Source: Plantago elongata (lineage: Eukaryota; Streptophyta; Magnoliopsida; Lamiales; Plantaginaceae). From it: a stretch of 30,473 nt of DNA. Position 1 is the stretch's first letter. Each line of letters begins with the position of its first letter. Location of the stretch: contig JAYMSP010001598.1 of the NCBI GenBank assembly GCA_036897095.1, positions 1 to 30,473 of the forward strand, written 5' to 3'. The notes under the pieces were generated by a model. That model made no database searches. It had not been told where the DNA came from and saw only the letters and a list, made by a program, of their open reading frames with translations. Of the stretch, positions 1 through 9,938 are shown piece by piece. A program made the translations under genes and the position numbers.

Positions 1-153
1 GAAAAGGTTGCTAAAGGCGAGGTTCGCATTCGCCATGTTCCATCTCGCTATCAAATAGCAGATATCTTCACGAAAGGGCTACCACGCATATATTCTGTGA
101 TGATTTTCGTGACAGTCTAAGCGTCATACTTCCTCCAGCTTCGACTGAGGGGG
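1..153 (+). mobile_element. 3' end of Ty1/copia polyprotein (RNase H tail) and polypurine tract
   Basis: The first 90 bases read in frame 1 as the C-terminal end of a copia polyprotein; the stretch HVPSRYQIADIFTKGL is the hallmark just after the RNase H domain. The frame then breaks: the usual DDFRDSLSV ending continues in another frame from about position 97, so this copy carries a frameshift and is probably dead. The purine-rich gactgaggggg at 143-153 is the expected polypurine tract, directly before the 3' LTR. Only the 3' end of the element lies in the window; the rest is upstream of base 1. Confidence 0.9.
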
Positions 154-371
154 TGCGTTAGACTATGCAATTGTATAGACTTGTATATACATTAGTTTTC
201 TGATTAGATTAGTCATTAGAATATAGAACTCTAGTTAGATTAGTTTCCTAATTAGATTAGTCTATAATCTTTCTTGTACTTGTATATATACCCCTTCTAA
301 TTCTATGAATAGATACGGATTATATTCATTACTCTTACATATCTATCCATCTATCCATTTCACTGATTACA
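154..371 (+). repeat. 3' LTR of the copia element
   Basis: The LTR starts with TG right after the polypurine tract and is proposed to end with CA at 371 (about 218 bp). It has repeated ttagattag units and a TATA-like tatatata at about 282-289, as expected for an LTR promoter. The start is well supported by the adjacent polypurine tract. The end is a judgement, because the 5' LTR and target-site duplication are outside the window. Confidence 0.75.
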
Positions 372-385
372 GATTAAAAGATGAT

Positions 386-487
386 AAATTGGTATAAAAT
401 TTGAGTGATCGCTTTCAAGTGAAATTGAGTTTTCTTATATACAAAATGTAGGGAAATGGGCGCTCCAGCATTATAACAAACAGGCCT
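386..487 (-). repeat. Short interspersed repeat, copy 1
   Basis: One of four copies in this window of an about 105-120 bp repeat (others at 4036-4146, 5079-5199 and 19939-20049). Read on the minus strand it starts near ggcctgtttgttata, continues through acattttgtatata and ctcaatttcacttgaaa, and ends near actcaaattttataccaa. This copy lacks about 12 bp found in the others. No coding capacity and no clear terminal inverted repeat; likely a non-autonomous element of unassigned class. Confidence 0.7.
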
Positions 488-1036
488 AAATTTCTATGAA
501 TATGGAGCTTGTTCATTGCAATTTGAATATACAACACATCGATAGTTTTCCTTTAGGAACTATTAAGGCCTCTTACGTCCCGGAGAAGCTGTTCAGTTTT
601 GAATTTTTGCGGTCAAATCTCAACTTTAAGTAGGAATTAAGACTAATTTGTAGTGAAACTCGTAGTTTTTGTATACAATACACCAAAACCATAAACAGAA
701 TGAATCGCACAAATTGAGGTGATGAAATACATCAACATGAAAACGAAAAAGAAAATGAAGTAGAAGGAAACGAGAAAAGCGAAAATTAGAGATGAATAGG
801 AATTTCGATACTTACAGTAGCGAGGAAACTTGGAGATGAAGCGAACACGAAGAAGAGGAGGAAGAAGAAGAAAAAAGAGGGTCTGGGGTAAGGCTAACTG
901 AATTTCCAGGGCTCCATTTTTTATAGCGCGATTTTCAGTAATAGCTGCCGTGTATTATTCTTTGTTTGACCAAGTATGTACCGGGTTTATAGATACAGTA
1001 CAGATAAACATTACAATCAATCAGTAAAATAATTTT
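488..1036. other. Intergenic, no gene recognised
   Basis: AT-rich DNA with no convincing ORF. A purine-rich tract of gaagaagagg-type repeats lies at about 840-890, which would be a CT-rich leader-like stretch on the minus strand. No splice-supported coding exon was found. Confidence 0.5.
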
Positions 1037-1037
1037 A

Positions 1038-1200
1038 TATACTCCCCCATCTCGACTTCTTATTCTCGTATTTCATTTTAATCCGTTTCAACTTCATTTT
1101 TCTATCACTTAAATATAAAATATATCTCCTATTTTATACACTATTTCTTATACTTTAGTCACTATTTATTCATTATTTTTTCTACTTTATTACATTTTTT
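1038..1200. repeat. Stowaway-like MITE fragment (one end)
   Basis: The sequence begins tactcccccatctcgac, close to the tactccctccgtccc terminus of many plant Stowaway elements, followed by T-rich tttcattttaatccgtttcaac. The matching inverted end (ggagggagta type) is not found downstream, so this is a truncated or strongly diverged copy. Confidence 0.4.
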
Positions 1201-1464
1201 CTTAAAACTTATGTTCGACCCTGCAGAAAGATGAACCTGGACGAAGAAAGTAGATCACATAGTTATTAATTATCAATTAAAACGTTATTTGTTCATATAA
1301 ATTAATTTATTTATAATATAAAAAATAATAGTGTTATGATTCTTATTTGTTTATTTAAACCTCTAATATTATAAATATATTTATATTCTTCTCCTTTAGT
1401 ATGGTATAATAAGATGTGTTATGTTACATACAAAAGCAATAGGATAATAATTTTTTTTAAATAA

Positions 1465-1545
1465 TTAAAGAATGATTCGAACCCGTAATCTATTGGTGGA
1501 AGGTGAAACATCTTACCAATCAAGCTGCACTTGATTGTCGAAAAG
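1465..1545 (-). repeat. tRNA-derived SINE-like sequence
   Basis: On the minus strand the sequence carries an RNA polymerase III A-box-like block (tgcagcttgattggta, plus positions 1514-1529) followed by a good B box, ggttcgaatc (plus 1474-1483). The spacing is tRNA-like, and an A/T-rich tail follows (plus 1448-1472). The arms between the boxes do not fold into a convincing cloverleaf, so a SINE or tRNA relic is more likely than a working tRNA gene. Confidence 0.55.
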
Positions 1546-2670
1546 AAAATAATAATGTCAAAGTAAAAGTTATATTGTTAAAGTAATTTTAGTTGTTTAT
1601 AACAGTCAGAACACTTTTTGTAATGTATATTAAATCTATAAAAACTTGAGAAATGTAGAACTTGTGATACAAATGAGTAGAAGTAAAACTTTATGAAACG
1701 TTATAATCTTGGTGTTTCTCTTGTTTTTTTAATTTCACACCGTGCGATTAATTCAGTCAAGTATCGTCGGTCTCTATTTAACGGGTTGCTCACCCAATAG
1801 TATATTTTGGACTATATTGAAAGTCACATTTCCATCATTATGTTCAGAATGACAAAGTTGGTCTTTCTTAAGTTAAAGGTGGAGATAAACTTGTATATTG
1901 CTAAATCACCATTACTGTACGTTTGTTATTGAGTTGTACAACAAAATACTAACTAGAGATACAAAAGAGGCAATGGAATAAAAAATTATACAGAATGAGA
2001 AAGTTTGTTGATAAAGGTTGGTAAATTAAATATAGTTATTGGTTAGCTGGATATGTTTTATCATCCATAGTAGTGATCAAGTTGACGTTGATAGGCTGTC
2101 CAGCTTTGTGAACTTTAGCTGTAACGCCATTGCTTATCTCGTCATTAGTGACATACACGAATTTTCGTTCATTCATTTTTAATTTTACAAATAGTTGAAT
2201 TTTCACGTTGACTCCGTTTCATGGTTTCTATCGAATATCCGCTCGATCATAGATTAATATATGGCGCCGCAGTTTTCGTTTATATCCAACTTTGAAAAGT
2301 TTCGCCCTTGGAAAAATCTTTCATTTAATATTAGAGTATTTATCAGTTGTCACTATCGGGTTTTTCGTGTTTAATAATAATTTCTCTATTATTTATTAAA
2401 ATAAAAAATTAGTAGTTGTGCCATCTTGAAAATTTAAAGTATAAATAATCATCAATGAATTAATATGATGAGAACTATTAAGAAAGGGATATATTATAAA
2501 AAGGATAGCAAAAGGAGGAATCTACAATTAGCTTTAATTCATATTTGACACATAACTTTTAGTTACAAATAAAATACTAAAATTAGTATTAATGCATTGA
2601 GTTTAAATTAAGTAAACTTCAAAATTATATTGAGTATCGTACTTGGTAAGTTTATTTAGTCATTTATCAT
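1546..2670. other. Intergenic, no gene recognised
   Basis: Strongly AT-rich DNA without coding signal, RNA gene or clear repeat structure visible by eye. ORFs are short and interrupted in all frames. Confidence 0.5.
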
Positions 2671-2754
2671 AAATCATGTATAGTCATGTTATTCTAAATA
2701 TACAAATCATATTAAGTGAGAATGCAATTAATTTAGTTTTTATTTTTTTCCTGA

Positions 2755-2892
2755 TTACCCAACGGGTATTCGATACTCGATCGGGTAGTAAAGCAGGTAT
2801 CCATTACCCAAATTTTTTTAAATATCCGAACCAATATACCGAAACCCGGATGGATGAGGTCGGGTCGGGTGCCCGAATGTCCATCCCTAACT
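2755..2892 (-). repeat. GC-skewed hAT-like/MITE remnant
   Basis: An island of higher GC in AT-rich DNA, with repeated cgggt / acccg words (gggtattcgatactcgatcgggt, gaggtcgggtcgggtgcccg). The minus-strand end reads ttagggatggacattcggg, which resembles termini of non-autonomous hAT-type elements common in plants (tagggatgg...). The opposite terminus was not found, so this is one end or a fragment. The ORFs that cross it are by-products of the repeat. Confidence 0.4.
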
Positions 2893-2969
2893 TGAACTAA
2901 CAAATAAACCCGTCTTAAAGGCTGCAATATTAATGACTGGGATTTGTGCCCACGAGTTGTTGATGATAT

Positions 2970-3385
2970 AAAGTTGTGGTAAATTTTGATTTTGTTTGGT
3001 CTCGATTTTTTCTTGTGATGAGTGTTGATCCTTTTCTTTTGGTTGGTGTTCTCTTGCTCTATTATGGCCTTTTTTGCCGTGAGGCCGAATTACCATTCGT
3101 TTCTTTCTTACTTGTAGAATGGTATCACACCCTCCCGGTTTTCAGTTATCTCCTCTCACTCTTGGCCTGGCACTTCGGAACCTTGACATACTAGAGTCTA
3201 GACGATGAGAAAGGCTGAATTTTGTTCATCATGGTCAGTCGGAGGCTGGGTATTTTACTCCCGGTTTAGGTGGCCTCCTTGGCTGGGTAGTCTAATGTTT
3301 ATTTATTTTTATGGCCTTTGTATTCATGGTGGTTCTCTATATGGTTGATCACATCTGGTGCTCACCTCTTGATTTACTAAATAAA
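2970..3385 (+). repeat. Possible LINE 3' UTR-like segment
   Basis: A T- and G-rich stretch (ttgttttgtttggtctcg, tttcttttggttggtgttc) ending in ttgatttactaaataaaaa. This base composition and A-rich end resemble plant L1-type LINE 3' untranslated regions. No reverse transcriptase sequence precedes it, so the call rests on composition only. The 72-codon ORF at 2976-3194 has no recognisable domain. Confidence 0.25.
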
Positions 3386-3402
3386 AATTCAACTTTTCAA
3401 GA

Positions 3403-3470
3403 TTAGCCAAATATGCTCCTTGAAACATAACTGAAGACCAAAATGAAAATTAAAATAAGATAAAACTACT
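3403..3470. repeat. 68-bp direct repeat, copy A
   Basis: Begins ttagccaaatatgctccttg and ends gataaaactact. It is almost identical to 4852-4920, differing at a few positions and by a single-base indel. The block between the two copies (about 1.4 kb) also has internal duplication (4276-4500 versus 4603-4820), so this part of the window grew by local duplication. Confidence 0.85.
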
Positions 3471-4035
3471 TAAAAGAAAAGAAAAGAAACCCTTCTTAAA
3501 TATTTCTATATTTCAATGACAGAAAATAATCTTTCTGAAAAACAAGGCTTCTTGTTTAGTGGAAATAACAATTTATAGTCGCAACCTAAAGCTTGTTTCG
3601 CACCTCTTTACAAGTAGCTTTGCAAAGCTTGAGTCTTTTAGGAGTTATGGGACTTAGAGTGACGTAGAAATTTTTTTAATCGGAATGTAAACTTCTGGTA
3701 TTCTGTTAAATGTGTATTTTCTCAGCTACTAAGTGTCTTTATTTATAGTACAAATTAATTCCATAGGATTTCAATCCGATGGATATATTCAAATTCAAAT
3801 TAAGTTGCTCAAATGTCACTGGTAAATGTACTTGACTTTTGTATTTATCTTCAACGTACATGATTCTTTTATGTCAGGTTAAAGTTTGTCTTTTGATTTT
3901 ACCAATGTACATTTTCAAAATATCTTTGTAACATATCTTTTACTTAGTTGTCTTAAAATATTAAAAGTGACAATTTCCGTCTTTTGAGAGAATATATGAT
4001 GCAGTTAACACGGTGAGTAGGTGACTTTGGAAATT
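3471..4035. other. Intergenic, no gene recognised
   Basis: AT-rich sequence between the two 68-bp repeats. No ORF of note and no clear element boundary. Confidence 0.45.
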
Positions 4036-4146
4036 ATTAGTATAAATTTGAATAGTCTTTTTCAATTGAAATTAACTATCTTTTTATGTACAAAATATTC
4101 GATTTGAGTGGAAAGATGACCACTATAACGGTATAACAAACAGGGC
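4036..4146 (-). repeat. Short interspersed repeat, copy 2
   Basis: Same family as 386-487, in the same orientation. On the minus strand it runs from gccctgtttgttataccg through cactcaaatcgaatattttgtacata and tttcaattgaaaaagac to tattcaaatttatacta. It keeps the central aatattttgtaca block missing in copy 1. Confidence 0.75.
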
Positions 4147-4275
4147 ATTGATCACCCTACTTTGTCTTAGACATCTTCACTTCACCAAGTAAATGCTGAT
4201 GTATCACTTGTTGAAAAATGTCTATATATTATAAATAAATTATTCAGTTACACGTCCAGGGACTTATCTTTTAAG

Positions 4276-4820
4276 CATCTTTTGGTTGTAATGTTAAAGT
4301 GGCTGGTCTTTAATTAGTAGGTTTATCAAAAATAAACATACGTGCTCCTGAAAACTTACACTTATACAAGTAAAACTATCAGTCAAGTAGGTTATTTTAT
4401 ACAATGTCCAAATTAAAAGGTGTCATAGAGACTAAGAATACTACTAACTTACTGAAAGTAAAGTTGTCATGTGTTTTGCTCATCAATCTAAACCTGAAAC
4501 TATAGCACTATTTATAGTGTAAGTCGGCCCGTCGTTATTTGAATTTGTTGGATACAAATTCAAACTATGATACACTTAGGTATTCATTGACTTGTCTTCA
4601 CAATATCTTTTGGCTGCAATGTAAAAGTTGAAGGTCTTTAGCAGGTGGATCCAAAATAAAATTACATGCTCTGGAAAATTTAACACTTGTACAAGTCACT
4701 AACTATCAATCAATAAGGTAAAAGATCCAAACTAAAAGTATTATTAGGACTAATAGTACTACTTGTTGAGTCAAAAACTTGCCATGCGTTTGCGCATCAA
4801 AATCTAAGCTTGAACTAAGT
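4276..4820. repeat. Diverged tandem duplication, about 220-bp units
   Basis: Two consecutive related units, 4276-4500 and 4603-4820. Shared landmarks in the same order are catcttttggttgtaatg / atatcttttggctgcaatg, a ggtcttta block, a catgctc/cgtgctcctg block, acttgtacaagt-type words, actatcaatcaa, and gtcatgtgttttgctcatca / gccatgcgtttgcgcatcaa. They differ by many substitutions and small indels, so the duplication is old. No coding capacity. Confidence 0.65.
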
Positions 4821-4851
4821 CATGCGTTTGATTCATTGACTTGCATTTGTT

Positions 4852-4920
4852 TTAGCCAAATATGCTCCTTGAAACATAACTGAAGACCAAAATGAAAAAT
4901 TAAATTAAGATAAAACTACT
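4852..4920. repeat. 68-bp direct repeat, copy B
   Basis: Near-identical partner of 3403-3470, same orientation, about 1.45 kb downstream. The high identity compared with the diverged units between them suggests a more recent event, or insertion of the same element twice. Confidence 0.85.
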
Positions 4921-5078
4921 CACAACAATTTGTTCCTTTTAGAGTAAGGTGCAAGACTCATTTGTGTTTGCTAACATGTACTTTTTAAGATCAATACAAT
5001 AGTTCCAATGTGCCACTATAAGTAAAAATACACACTTATATAGGCGACAATGTATGCCCTACATGTACAATGCCTAAG

Positions 5079-5199
5079 GCCCTATTTACCAAATCGCTTG
5101 AGCGGCTATTTTCTCATTCAAATTGAATATTTTGTACACAAAAAACTCAATTTCAATTGAAAAAGACCACTCATATTCTATCTCAATCAGCTCCTAAAT
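5079..5199 (+). repeat. Short interspersed repeat, copy 3
   Basis: Opposite orientation to copies 1 and 2. It reads ggccctatttaccaaatcgc, then attgaatattttgtacac, tcaatttcaattgaaaaaga, ccactcatattcta and ends near caatcagctcctaaat. It sits directly downstream of the unrecognised minus-strand ORF at 5251-5616. Confidence 0.75.
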
Positions 5200-5250
5200 C
5201 TCACATTTGGATCAAAATAGGCTGCCAACTTTCCCTGCTTGACTTGTTCC

Positions 5251-5905
5251 TCAAAAGTGCAAGTCCACCGGCATTTGAGTAGTGTTTAGAACAAATGTCC
5301 AAAAAGTGACATGTAGCTTCCAAGTTCCAAGTGCTCTTATTTCCATTCTATGAGATTCCCCAATAACAAAATCCAGCACTACCTGTACAACATCTAATTT
5401 GACTATGGCGTTTTCAACAACACCCATAGGTCTCCTCCTGGGCCCATTTACAAGTAACATCATAACCTTCATCAGGATTATTCCCTTGAAACCAAGCCCC
5501 TCATATGTATTGAAAACCTGAACAACATGGTTCTTGATCATCGGATCAAATATGCCCTCATCATCCCTGTGAGCTTTCAGAGGATCATCACAAACCGAGT
5601 CATTAAGACTCTCCACATAAGTTCAGGCGTGTGACGATCACACATGCAACCTCTACCACTATTTCATCATATTACTTCAACTAGACCAACAAGTATTTCC
5701 ACCAAAAATGCCTTTTATGAGGTGCTAGAAACCAATTTTCCAACAGTAGACTATTCAATTGACTCGAACCTCTCCTTGTTTTTAATCTCGTTTTCTGCAG
5801 CAACCTGATAGACACTACCCTTTCCATGTTTGCCATCAACTTTTTCATTCTAGTTTCGTAGCTTTTGGCAGGTGGACCTTGAGAGGTTTCCTGGTTCTCA
5901 CTCAA
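5251..5905 (-). pseudogene. Unrecognised minus-strand coding remnant
   Basis: Two open stretches lie one after the other on the minus strand: 74 codons (5905-5681) and 121 codons (5616-5251), separated by about 60 bases with stops. The longer one starts MESLNDSVCDDPLKAHRDDE and contains IFDPMIKNHVVQVF; it looks protein-like (mixed charged and hydrophobic residues, no simple repeats). A 121-codon ORF is unlikely by chance in such AT-rich DNA. I do not recognise the family, and no clean GT-AG junction joins the two parts. It could be a decayed gene fragment or captured host sequence; a real multi-exon gene is less likely. Confidence 0.4.
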
Positions 5906-6019
5906 CGTACATATTCAAAACTCAAATTTCTCAACCCCTTAACTTTCCACGCTTCACCTTGTGTGCTGGGATGCAACTTCTAGCGTTTCAAAACCATCCA
6001 CAATCTCTTTAGAAGACTA

Positions 6020-6120
6020 TGTGATAGACTATGTAATATCCTAGTTAGATTAGACATAGCTATATATATTAGACTCTTAGTTAGTTTAGTCTTATTCTTC
6101 TAATTCCTAATTAGATTATA
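6020..6120 (+). repeat. Partial copia LTR related to the LTR at 154-371
   Basis: Starts tgtgatagactatgtaat, like the tgcgttagactatgcaat start of the upstream LTR, and shares the repeated ctagttagattag / taattagattat words. It is shorter and diverged, with no polypurine tract before it and no primer site after it, so it is probably an LTR fragment. Confidence 0.5.
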
Positions 6121-6129
6121 ATATCCAAA

Positions 6130-6545
6130 AGCACGAACCCACTACTCGTTCTTCTTCTTCCCCAAACAGCAACCTGCGATCTCGATTCCTCTCCCCCTGC
6201 TGATTTTCGATCCCTTGTCGTTTCCCTGTACTCAGATCGATTCTCCGATCTCGATCTTTGTTCTCTTCTCAACAGAAAAACAGCCGCATCGATCATCACC
6301 CAGCTTTCGAACTTCGTTTTCGATCAAGCAACAAATTCTACCAGTTTTCTTTGTTCCGGATTGCACCCACTGTTCGATCTCTTTCTTCCCCACACAGAAC
6401 GCAAACAACCCGAATTTATTCTCTCTTCTAATCGAACCCACTGTTCGATTAGCTTCTTGTTTTCCTCTCTTTGTTCGATTTCCACCACCCAGTCGAGATT
6501 TGACCATCAGTTCTCCTTGGCCATACCAAACCTGACCATCGAGCC
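6130..6545. other. CT-rich, GC-elevated stretch with short repeats
   Basis: A pyrimidine-rich plus strand that resembles a plant 5' leader (cgttcttcttcttcccc, ttctccgatctcgatctttg). The word cccactgttcgat occurs twice (about 6367 and 6438), each in a similar context (gattgcacccactgttcgat, atcgaacccactgttcgat). ORFs of 91-106 codons occur on both strands, but none resembles a known protein. On the minus strand an acceptor-like ttaaaatttcag leads into it at about 6547. It could be a leader or exon of a non-coding transcript or an element-internal region. Confidence 0.35.
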
Positions 6546-6739
6546 CCTGAAATTTTAATGTGAATTTACTATAATACCCCTGGCTATAATATAATTAATA
6601 AAAAATAATTTTATTTACAAAATGCTTCAAAATGCTTACATGTAAAAGGAAAATTTTTCAAATTACAAAAAAACTAGATCTCTTACCTATTTAGAAATTC
6701 TGAAACTACTCTAATTTTGAATCAAAAACCTATAAAACT

Positions 6740-7140
6740 CAAAGGCAGGACAAAAAAATGGTAGAAACATCAAACAAGGTTCATAATCGAAACTCACAAA
6801 CTCTTCGAACTTCGGCAACGAGAACATAAGAAGCATCTGCAAAATTGGTAAGAAATTCCTAAATTCGAATCTCTACACAATTATAAAATAGAAAAACCCC
6901 TAAAAAGTGAAGTGACATATATTTACCTCTCGATTTCCTTCGATCTATATTGAATTTGGATAATTGAAACCAAAACGATATGTGCTTGTGAGTTGTGACT
7001 TGGTGAGAAACTGAGATTGAGATGGATAGATTTATGAATTTGTGATTGTGACTTTTGGGAGAATGAAAATTGTGACTTTTGGGAGAATGAAAATTGAAGG
7101 AACAAAGAAGGTGTCATTCCAGAAATAATGGAGAAAGAGA
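6740..7140 (-). other. Possible spliced minus-strand transcript with a 42-codon ORF
   Basis: Read on the minus strand, a CT-rich leader (7130-6926) ends at a good donor (gagag|gtaaatat, about 6926). About 85 bases later a good acceptor follows (ccaattttgcag, plus 6838-6849), immediately before an ATG that opens a 42-codon ORF (starting MLLMFSLPKF). The leader contains a 24-bp tandem pair (see separate entry). I do not recognise the peptide. This could be a small gene, a long non-coding RNA or chance; only transcript data can decide. Confidence 0.25.
7048..7096. repeat. 24-bp tandem pair
   Basis: The unit tgtgacttttgggagaatgaaaat is repeated head to tail without mismatch. It lies inside the CT-rich (minus strand) leader-like region. 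Confidence 0.85.
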
Positions 7141-7249
7141 GTAAAGTGTTGATACTTGATATTAGTACTACTCTACTGCTGCCGATGTGTAACGTCTGTG
7201 TCTAATGTGTATTGAAAATTGTGTAGTACTCTAATGTGTACTACACCCC

Positions 7250-9400
7250 TTGTTTTGTTCTTTTATTTTTAATTTAAACTTTACTTGTAAAATTAATTAT
7301 AATCATAAAAATTGATTTAAAATAGTATAATTATAGATATTTTTAATTATGTTTTATTAATTTTAATTGCTACGGTAGAAAGAACATTCTATGCTATGAA
7401 CATCATGAAGAATCGATTTCAGAATAGAATGGATGATGAATGGATGAATAATAATCTTTTGGTTTATCTTGAAAATGATGTATTCAAAGGTGTATCAAAC
7501 AAAGTTTTCATTCAAAAATTTTAAAGTATGACAAATCGTCGCAATCAATCATAGAGTAGATTTTATATTCTGTGTGTAAGACATTTTTTATTATAAATTA
7601 TAAATCTTGCTACCCCTGATCAAATTTTCTGTGTTCGTCCCTGCCGTGACTCATACATTGACTCATCATATTTCTACTCATATTGGAAATTCTTGCACGT
7701 AGATAAACGACTAGCCTTAGACTATCGATAATAGATTGAACTAACTTAACTCGTACGAATGATTTACATAGTTTAAATCTTAATACGCATGAATCTATAC
7801 ATTATTACGTATTTAGTAATGAATTAGCTACTCGTTATCACAACAATTCATTTTAACGGTATGAATATTCATAAGATAGATATAAAGTATGAAATTAAAT
7901 ATATTTGAATCTCAATTCATCAAGAAACAAGGTATATAGAATAAAGAAATAATCTAATCTCCAAACATGAATTCGCGAAACATATGCTATACAAGATGAA
8001 TAGATAAGACCCAAGTGTTTAAAAGCCAAAACTAGGGGTCTTAGCTCTCTAAATATGTTAACAATATATTATGAATGCAAATTCACAGGTAATGCACGAT
8101 TAAATTAGAGAAACATGTTAAATATATTGAGTCATGCATCTGATCTTAGGAAGCGGGCGCGTCCGAAAATGCATAAAGTTTGGGTGTGGAACTGCATATG
8201 GTTCGTTATAACCAAATATTTAGATCTTTTAATTATATATGCATGGACTTTGATTTTAGGTTAATCGGACATTGTATGAAGATGTTATGGCCAAAATATA
8301 AGAATTGCTCCGTTAGTTTCACTTTTGGTGTGTTTCACGTAAGTGACTCTAAACTCTTCATCCGGACTCCGAGTACACTTCCGTTTCCATTGTTTTGCCC
8401 CATTTCAACTTAATGCCTTCAAATGGAATCTTGATGCCTACAATACTTATGTACGAACTTTCAAACTTCATAATAAAATTCGTGCATGTCTGAAAACTCG
8501 ATTTTCCTCCGATATTCACCTAAAACACGAGAATCTATAAAAGACAACCAAAACACGAAAAAAACATAAGAAAAGAAAGTACAAGAAACAATTTAAAATA
8601 TAATAAAGACTTTTAAAAATATGATACAAATGACTAGATGAGGTTCTAAATTATCGCCTTATCAACATCCATAGGTAATCACAAATAAATAACAATGTTC
8701 GCCACCCTAGGGATATCTACTTCATCACCTAAAAGTATTTGATGGATTACAAGCTTATGTTCACATGTTGTGACTTAAAATTAAATGTATGGTAATTTTC
8801 ATATGCTTGATTCAATTTTTCTTTATGTAAGAACCTATCGAGGTAAACTTGTCAGATTTTGGCAACTCGAATCAATAATTTGATTTGTCTTAAAATGCAA
8901 TATTGGTTGATTGCATTTGAAGTGGAGTCTTTACATTTTTTTTATATGAGACATACTAATGTGTACAATTTAAGGATATCTCATCTAAGTCTTCTTATTA
9001 TAATTTTTATCTTTCGCACTTGTTTAGTGATATTTTATCTATAACTTGTTTCTTTACAGTTCATACGACACATTTTTTGTTGGGGTGCACATTTCATTTC
9101 CTAATTACTTTACATAATATTAGGGCACCACGTACGTAATTTAAATCAACCCTAATTATGAAATAACAAAGCGAAATTAAAATATCAATGATAGAACCAT
9201 CATGCTTTTGTGTGTTGTATAATAGGAAAAAAGATATTCTATTTTACTATAAATCATAAAAAAGGAGAAAATAAATTTATAAAAAACTACCCTACTACAT
9301 ATTTATGAGAATATATACATATAAACTTTCAATACTAACATATATTTCTTTTTGACAAAATTCAAAAACACCTGGTGACCAACACAAAAGTTATGTACTT
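7250..9400. other. Intergenic, no gene recognised
   Basis: About 2.1 kb of AT-rich sequence. The ORFs on the plus strand at 8180-8540 and 8859-9044 are short, overlap in different frames and show no known domain. The part around 8150-8540 is less AT-rich and could belong to a decayed retroelement, but no LTR, PBS or coding motif is visible. Confidence 0.45.
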
Positions 9401-9432
9401 ATCTCATTCTTAAAACACCCTCTGCATTTCAT

Positions 9433-9937
9433 CCTGCAAAAAAGAAGGCAGGTTACAGGTTGACATATTGGCGAGATACAAAAATACATTGTCACGAAAG
9501 AGTTCAACCAACCATTATCATGGCAAGCTATTCATGTCATATTAGAAACATTTTGTCAATTATGTGAACCATGTATGGACATAAATCATTCCTTACATGC
9601 ATCATCATAATAAATCAGTTCAAGATAGGACAACATTATAAATTAGCTTCATTTTAAAATATTAAAAGAAATCAAGTTGACTAACTTTTTTTTCAAGATT
9701 TACAAGAACGAAGGGACATGTTATTATATCATACATCAAGATAAGTGCAACAACTTACGTAGGACGAGGAAATACCAATCAAATTTACAAGAATAGTAGT
9801 GTATTGATCAGTATTTTACAAGAATAAATGGACATACTAGGTCTTGTAAATTTGCGTGATTTGCATTTGTAACGATATGAAAAAATAAAATAACATACAT
9901 ATATAAAGAGCTCAGTTTGTAAACTAAGAGTGGGTAC
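9433..9937 (-). other. Probable 3' UTR with intron of the DHHC gene
   Basis: One base after the stop codon of the S-acyltransferase (TGA at 9941-9939) is a good donor, tgag|gtaccc. A strong acceptor with a T-rich tract, ttttttgcag|gatgaa, lies at 9434-9435. Splicing here would place an intron in the 3' UTR. An alternative donor at about 9973 (catgag|gttggc) would instead give a different short C-terminus. The arrangement is inferred from splice signals only. Confidence 0.4.
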
Positions 9938-9938
9938 C

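Noticed and set aside
1465..1545. Functional tRNA gene on the minus strand
   Set aside because: A and B boxes are present, but acceptor and anticodon stems do not pair convincingly and an A-rich tail follows; a SINE-like relic fits better.
6232..6535. Overlapping plus/minus ORFs of about 90-106 codons
   Set aside because: Simple pyrimidine-rich composition on both strands, no domain; open frames probably reflect few stop codons in CT-rich DNA.
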